From: a virus | Reading direction: 5' to 3' (one strand) | Virus record (IMG/VR): IMGVR_UViG_3300010430_000431 | Span: 1 to 24,779 of that record | DNA: 24,779 bases | Part shown: piece by piece, positions 21,547 through 24,779 of the stretch | Layout of the letters: the number at the start of each line of letters is the position of its first letter | Numbering within the stretch: the stretch's first letter is position 1 | Notes under the pieces: generated by a model | The model's database searches: none | The model's input: only the letters and a program-made list of their open reading frames with translations | What the model was told of the DNA's origin: nothing | Made by a program: the position numbers and the translations under genes

Positions 21547-23442
21547 ATGAGTGTAGAAAATTTTGGAATAAAACGTATTTACTCCGGCGATCATATGGAT
21601 AACGTAACACGTTCCAGTGGGAAAATGGTTTGTATCTTAAGCAAAACACACGTTGTAAAGATAAACAACAATGGTGGGAAAATCATCATAACAAATGTCA
21701 AAGAAGAAACACATCAGGAATTTACATGGCCTCATGGTTCTTATCAAGCTTATTGCATATGTCGCATTGATGATGAAAGATTTGCAATTGCTGGCCAAAA
21801 TGGTCGTTTTTCAATCCATAGCAGTAATGGTAGTTGCCTTGTTAGTTCGGACAACTACTTAAATGGTCAAAATATTTTTAGTTGTTCACATCACGAAGGC
21901 ATCATATACCTTGCCGGTGGATCCGGATATTATGAAGCCCGCTACCTAAATAACATGGGTTCAAGGAAGTTTGGACCTTTTCAGTGGAATGGTGGTGTTT
22001 CTAATATATATACGATCGGTGTTGGTGAAGACAGCCTTATCTACATAGGCGGTGGCGGTAACAGGGTTACAGCTTATCAAATTAACGGAAGTACGATGGA
22101 AGGCACAGTAAACGGGTTGAACGCAGGCGATATAAATGAAGTCGTTCGCATGAGTAGTCTCACATACATTTGGGCCACTGGTTCCGGTAATGACAATATA
22201 GGCCGTATTTATCCTGGTAATTTTACTAATCACGGCCCAATGGATATGCAAACTGATTCTATGTTTAAAGCTGGTCTTGCAGTTGGTCCCGATGGATATG
22301 TTTATACAGCCCACGCAAATGGCATGATTTCACGTATTAATCCAGTAACTAACAAAGTCGAAAAAGAAAGTGCCAGTATAGGTGCTCTCCATTCTATGGA
22401 TATATATGACGGCCTCTTTGCTCTTTTTACCGTTGATGGACTTTTACAAGTCTTCACATGGAACCAAGCACCTGAAACACCAACCGCAAAAATTGAGAAT
22501 GTAGAAATTTCAAAGACACCTGAAACACCAACAGAAGCAAATCCACGGGAACTCTTTGTCTCTATTCAATCAGCAGATCCCGACAATGACGATATACAGA
22601 CAAAAGTGACCATCACTAAACCAACTGGGGAGATTGTACACACGACTGATTATGCAACGGGTAACATCGCAGACGGTGGTGTTGACAATGTTACCTGGAA
22701 CGTCTCGGGATCATCATTAAAAACAGCAGATCATATTTTAATTGACAAAGACACCGGTAGAATTGCAAAACTAAATCTTAGGAAAATGATACCTACCGGC
22801 ACTGTTGTCAGTCTATTTATTGAACTGATAGAAATAAACGGAAGTTCCAATCTAAACGCCGCAGTTTATAACAATGATAGTACCAACGGTGGCGCGCTCA
22901 CAAGTTCCCTAAACACACCAGGTATTTATAAATTTGATAAGACCACTGTGTCACCAGCAGATGAATTATGGATATTCTTCCAATCAAATGCCGAAGAAGG
23001 AGCAACCGCCAAATTCAGAGTGTTAGCCCTGATTGAGAACGCTCCACAAGACGCTATTATCACTCGTCCATACAAGGCGTTTGAAAACATTAGCAAGGTA
23101 CCTATAGACCTATTGGAGGCGCCGAAAGACTACCACTTAAAATGTTATGCCAAGGACACCAAGGGTGACGAGACTGTAAGTGCCACCTATTACTTTAAAA
23201 CACTCCTTAGGTACCTGATTATCTTAGAAGAACCGGTGACCGTTTCAAAAGGTGATATCTTACCATACACTGAAATGGTTATAAAGCATGATGGAGTACC
23301 GCTCAATATTGTGACCTTAGAGCCTACCCATGTAGAACATACAATAGCCGGCCTTGACACCAACACGGTCAATATAACTATTGAAGATAATTCTATTGAC
23401 ATGGATAGATATTTACATGTTGTCAATAAACTAGAGATTTAG
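21547..23442 (+). CDS. Beta-propeller-like tail adhesin (probable receptor-binding protein)
   Basis: 631 residues, ATG 21547 behind AGGAGG. Residues about 20-310 contain six or seven blade-like repeats with recurring hydrophobic-strand plus Gly patterns (DDERFAIAGQNGRFSIHSS, HHEGIIYLAGGSGYYEARYL, GEDSLIYIGGGGNRVTAYQI, GPDGYVYTAHANGMISRINP, YDGLFALFTVDGLLQVFTW), as in PQQ/NHL-type propellers. A linker with a repeated PETPT motif (about 309-330) leads to Ig/FN3-like beta domains and a C-terminal YLIILEEPVTVSKGD domain. No enzyme motif or coiled coil is seen. Its place after the collar fibre and before lysis genes is that of a receptor-binding protein. The binding target is unknown. Confidence 0.7.
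   Translation: MSVENFGIKRIYSGDHMDNVTRSSGKMVCILSKTHVVKINNNGGKIIITNVKEETHQEFTWPHGSYQAYCICRIDDERFAIAGQNGRFSIHSSNGSCLVSSDNYLNGQNIFSCSHHEGIIYLAGGSGYYEARYLNNMGSRKFGPFQWNGGVSNIYTIGVGEDSLIYIGGGGNRVTAYQINGSTMEGTVNGLNAGDINEVVRMSSLTYIWATGSGNDNIGRIYPGNFTNHGPMDMQTDSMFKAGLAVGPDGYVYTAHANGMISRINPVTNKVEKESASIGALHSMDIYDGLFALFTVDGLLQVFTWNQAPETPTAKIENVEISKTPETPTEANPRELFVSIQSADPDNDDIQTKVTITKPTGEIVHTTDYATGNIADGGVDNVTWNVSGSSLKTADHILIDKDTGRIAKLNLRKMIPTGTVVSLFIELIEINGSSNLNAAVYNNDSTNGGALTSSLNTPGIYKFDKTTVSPADELWIFFQSNAEEGATAKFRVLALIENAPQDAIITRPYKAFENISKVPIDLLEAPKDYHLKCYAKDTKGDETVSATYYFKTLLRYLIILEEPVTVSKGDILPYTEMVIKHDGVPLNIVTLEPTHVEHTIAGLDTNTVNITIEDNSIDMDRYLHVVNKLEI
22469..22532 (+). repeat. In-frame 16-bp direct repeat in the adhesin linker
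   Basis: CACCTGAAACACCAAC occurs at 22469-22484 and 22517-22532, exactly 48 bp apart. It encodes the repeated PETPT motif at the junction between the propeller and the C-terminal beta domains. Confidence 0.8.
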
Positions 23443-23452
23443 GAGGTAGACA

Positions 23453-23593
23453 ATGCCAATAGATACAGACGAAAAAAAATGGACGGCAGATTTAGAAAAG
23501 CTTGAAGAAACAAGCAAGGTTGATAATCTTGAAAACATCGTCAACCTTCTTCTTATTAAGGCGCTTGAACCAAAGGAGGAATCAAATGTATAG
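23453..23593 (+). CDS. Small hypothetical tail-region protein
   Basis: 46 residues, ATG 23453 behind AGGAGGTAGAC, stop TAG at 23591. The sequence is acidic and helical (PIDTDEKKWTADLEKLEETS, then KVDNLENIVNLLLIKALEP). It overlaps the next ATG by 8 bp, and its own last codons carry the next AAAGGAGG. Small proteins of this type are common between fibre and holin genes in Firmicutes myoviruses. The function is unknown. Confidence 0.7.
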   Translation: MPIDTDEKKWTADLEKLEETSKVDNLENIVNLLLIKALEPKEESNV

Positions 23594-23717
23594 GCAAATT
23601 AAATTTCTGTATATCCTTGGGGCCATTAAGGAAGCTGGTCTCGATAATGCAGTAAAGGAAAACTGGATCTCCGAAGCACAGAAAAAAGAAATCATGGACA
23701 GCAAACCATCAACCTAG
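23586..23717 (+). CDS. XkdX-like small protein
   Basis: 43 residues from ATG 23586 behind AAAGGAGG (23573-23580). The open frame extends upstream to 23502, but that part overlaps the 23453 gene and lacks a site. YRQIKFLYILGAIKEAGLDN, then AVKENWISEAQKKEIMDSKP, has the pattern of the XkdX family (aromatic N-terminus, AV..gwIt..q..eI). The family is found after tail fibre genes in PBSX-like prophages and clostridial phages. No biochemical role is established. Confidence 0.7.
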   Translation: MYRQIKFLYILGAIKEAGLDNAVKENWISEAQKKEIMDSKPST

Positions 23718-23718
23718 A

Positions 23719-23740
23719 AACCCTCACACGGTTCTTTTTT
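23719..23740 (+). terminator. Weak hairpin with T-tract between tail and lysis genes
   Basis: AACC (23719-23722) and GGTT (23730-23733) flank a 7-nt loop and are followed by CTTTTTT. The four-pair stem is weak. It may give partial termination before the lysis cassette, or be incidental. Confidence 0.3.
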
Positions 23741-23754
23741 ATTGGAGGTAGTTA

Positions 23755-24018
23755 ATGCCGGCACAAACAGAAATACTTAATTTACTAGCGACACAAGGTG
23801 TATTTGCACTACTATTCGGAGCTCTGCTTTTCTACGTTCTAAATGAGAGCAAGAAAAGGGAGGGGGAAAGTAAAGAAAGGGAAGCTAATCTCTTGAAAGA
23901 AAATAGCGCGCGTGAAGCAAAGTACCAGGAGATCATCACAGCTCTAACAGAAAAATTCAATCTTGTAGAAAGGGTTCAGGAAGATGTTAAGGAAATTAAA
24001 ACAAAGATTTTTAACTAA
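23755..24018 (+). CDS. Holin, BhlA/UviB-like
   Basis: 87 residues, ATG 23755 behind GGAGGTAGTTA. One transmembrane helix near the N-terminus ([20 protein letters not shown]) is followed by a long charged helical tail ([20 protein letters not shown], then [20 protein letters not shown]), the architecture of BhlA and UviB holin-like proteins in Bacillus and Clostridium phages. It probably permeabilises the membrane to release the amidase or acts in bacteriocin-like lysis. The second membrane gene starts 13 bp after its stop. Confidence 0.85.
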   Translation: MPAQTEILNLLATQGVFALLFGALLFYVLNESKKREGESKEREANLLKENSAREAKYQEIITALTEKFNLVERVQEDVKEIKTKIFN

Positions 24019-24031
24019 GGAGGTTATCAAT

Positions 24032-24247
24032 ATGTTTAAGAAAGTATCAGCATTAATCGAAGTAAGGAAACTGATCGCTTTATCTATTACAGCCATGTTT
24101 ATCGTATTATCTCTCAGGGGCCAAATTGATAACAAGCTGATCGAGTATGTCATTGTTGCAGTAATAACTTATTACTTTGCAAAATCTACAGCCCTGGATC
24201 AACCAGGTGGCAACTTAAAAACTGAGGCGGTGAATTTGAATGAATAG
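24032..24247 (+). CDS. Second small membrane protein of the lysis cassette
   Basis: 71 residues from ATG 24032 behind AAGGAGGT (24017-24023). The longer in-frame reading from 23984 overlaps the previous gene and lacks a site. Two hydrophobic helices are predicted, about residues 14-28 (LIALSITAMFIVLSL) and 37-53 (LIEYVIVAVITYYFAKS), with a polar tail. It may be a second holin, an antiholin or a spanin-like helper. A two-component holin set is common in Firmicutes phages. Its end overlaps the amidase start by 8 bp. Confidence 0.7.
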   Translation: MFKKVSALIEVRKLIALSITAMFIVLSLRGQIDNKLIEYVIVAVITYYFAKSTALDQPGGNLKTEAVNLNE

Positions 24248-24779
24248 ACCTGAATGTATTATCCTACACCACACATTAACAAAAGACGGAGAAGTCAAAG
24301 ACTGGCTAGCAATAAAACGGTATCATGTTTCCTTGGGATGGGGTAACATTGGTTATCATTATGGTATTGAAAATATTAATGGCGATTATGAGATCATGAA
24401 GGGCCGGGCTGAAAAATCCGAAGGCGCTCACACTAAACAAAAAGGCATGAACAGAAAATCAATAGCTATTTGCCTCGTTGGTAATTTTGATCTAGCGCCA
24501 CCACCACAAGAACAGTTAGAAAAATTAAACGAGCTCATCAATGATATTCATGATAGATATGGACCTTTACCAATTTATGCACATAATGATTTTGCAAGTT
24601 ATAAAAGTTGTCCAGGTAAATTGTTCCCGATGGATCAATACAGAAATTACAAACCGGTCTACAACCAATCACATTGGGGCCATGCTGAACATGATTATTT
24701 AATCAATCTCGGCATGGATCTTGACGACGATATGCGACACGATGAACCTATCACACGAGCAGAAGTAAAAGCAATGTTC
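24240..24779 (+). CDS. N-acetylmuramoyl-L-alanine amidase with SLH domain (3' partial)
   Basis: 180 visible residues, cut by the window end. ATG 24240 lies within the end of the previous gene, with GAGGCGGTG upstream. Residues 5-130 are an Amidase_2 (PGRP/T7-lysozyme-like) domain with zinc ligands His10 (ILHHT), His115 (YAHND) and Cys124 (SCPGK). It cleaves the amide between muramic acid and L-alanine. Residues 144-180 (SHWGHAEHDYLINLGMDLDD, then DEPITRAEVKAMF) start an S-layer-homology domain. These usually bind pyruvylated secondary cell wall polymers. Other copies may follow outside the window. It is the endolysin of the lysis cassette. Confidence 0.92.
   Translation, partial: MNRPECIILHHTLTKDGEVKDWLAIKRYHVSLGWGNIGYHYGIENINGDYEIMKGRAEKSEGAHTKQKGMNRKSIAICLVGNFDLAPPPQEQLEKLNELINDIHDRYGPLPIYAHNDFASYKSCPGKLFPMDQYRNYKPVYNQSHWGHAEHDYLINLGMDLDDDMRHDEPITRAEVKAMF

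Overview
This window is about 24.8 kb of a tailed-phage or prophage genome from a low-GC Firmicute, most likely a Clostridia-type spore former. That reading rests on strong AAGGAGG-type ribosome binding sites, AT-rich codon use, a Gin-like sigma-G-inhibitor zinc finger at the left edge, a BhlA/UviB-type holin, an XkdX-like protein and an amidase that ends in an S-layer-homology domain. Every gene but one lies on the + strand. The contractile tail genes (sheath, tube, gpD-type hub, gpV-type spike, gpW, gpJ, gpI) predict a myovirus.

Layout. Positions 1-3393 form an accessory and regulatory region of very small genes. It holds a partial Gin-like protein, a cysteine-rich protein with DnaJ-type CxxCxGxG repeats, one minus-strand gene with an operator-like upstream region, two tiny ORFs separated by intrinsic terminators, a 50-residue membrane peptide, a catalytic-domain-only tyrosine recombinase and two proteins I do not recognise. 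Positions 3458-11742 are a lambda-type packaging and head module: Nu1-like small terminase, GpA-like large terminase, DUF6148 protein, gpB-like portal, ClpP-like protease with a nested scaffold reading, gpD-like decoration protein, gpE-like capsid protein, connectors, and gpZ/gpU-like tail completion proteins. Positions 11754-20665 are a P2-type contractile tail and baseplate: sheath, tube, gpE/gpE+E' chaperones made by -1 frameshifting, tape measure, X, D, V, U, W, J and I. Positions 20668-23717 encode the fibre region: a collar-type fibre, a 631-residue beta-propeller-like adhesin and two small proteins. Positions 23755-24779 are the lysis cassette: BhlA-type holin, a second two-helix membrane protein and an SLH amidase cut by the window edge.

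The late genes are tightly packed, often with ATGA overlaps, and read as one long operon. The points most worth a second look are: two late genes (the DUF6148 protein and the tape measure) whose only well-placed initiation codons are ATT and ATC; the T_TTT_TTG frameshift site and its 59-codon extension; the tyrosine recombinase with Leu at the usual His/Trp catalytic position; the terminator-punctuated small-gene region with a phased-repeat operator; and the beta-propeller tail adhesin. I found no tRNA, CRISPR array or insertion sequence. No gene-free gap exceeds about 200 bp.
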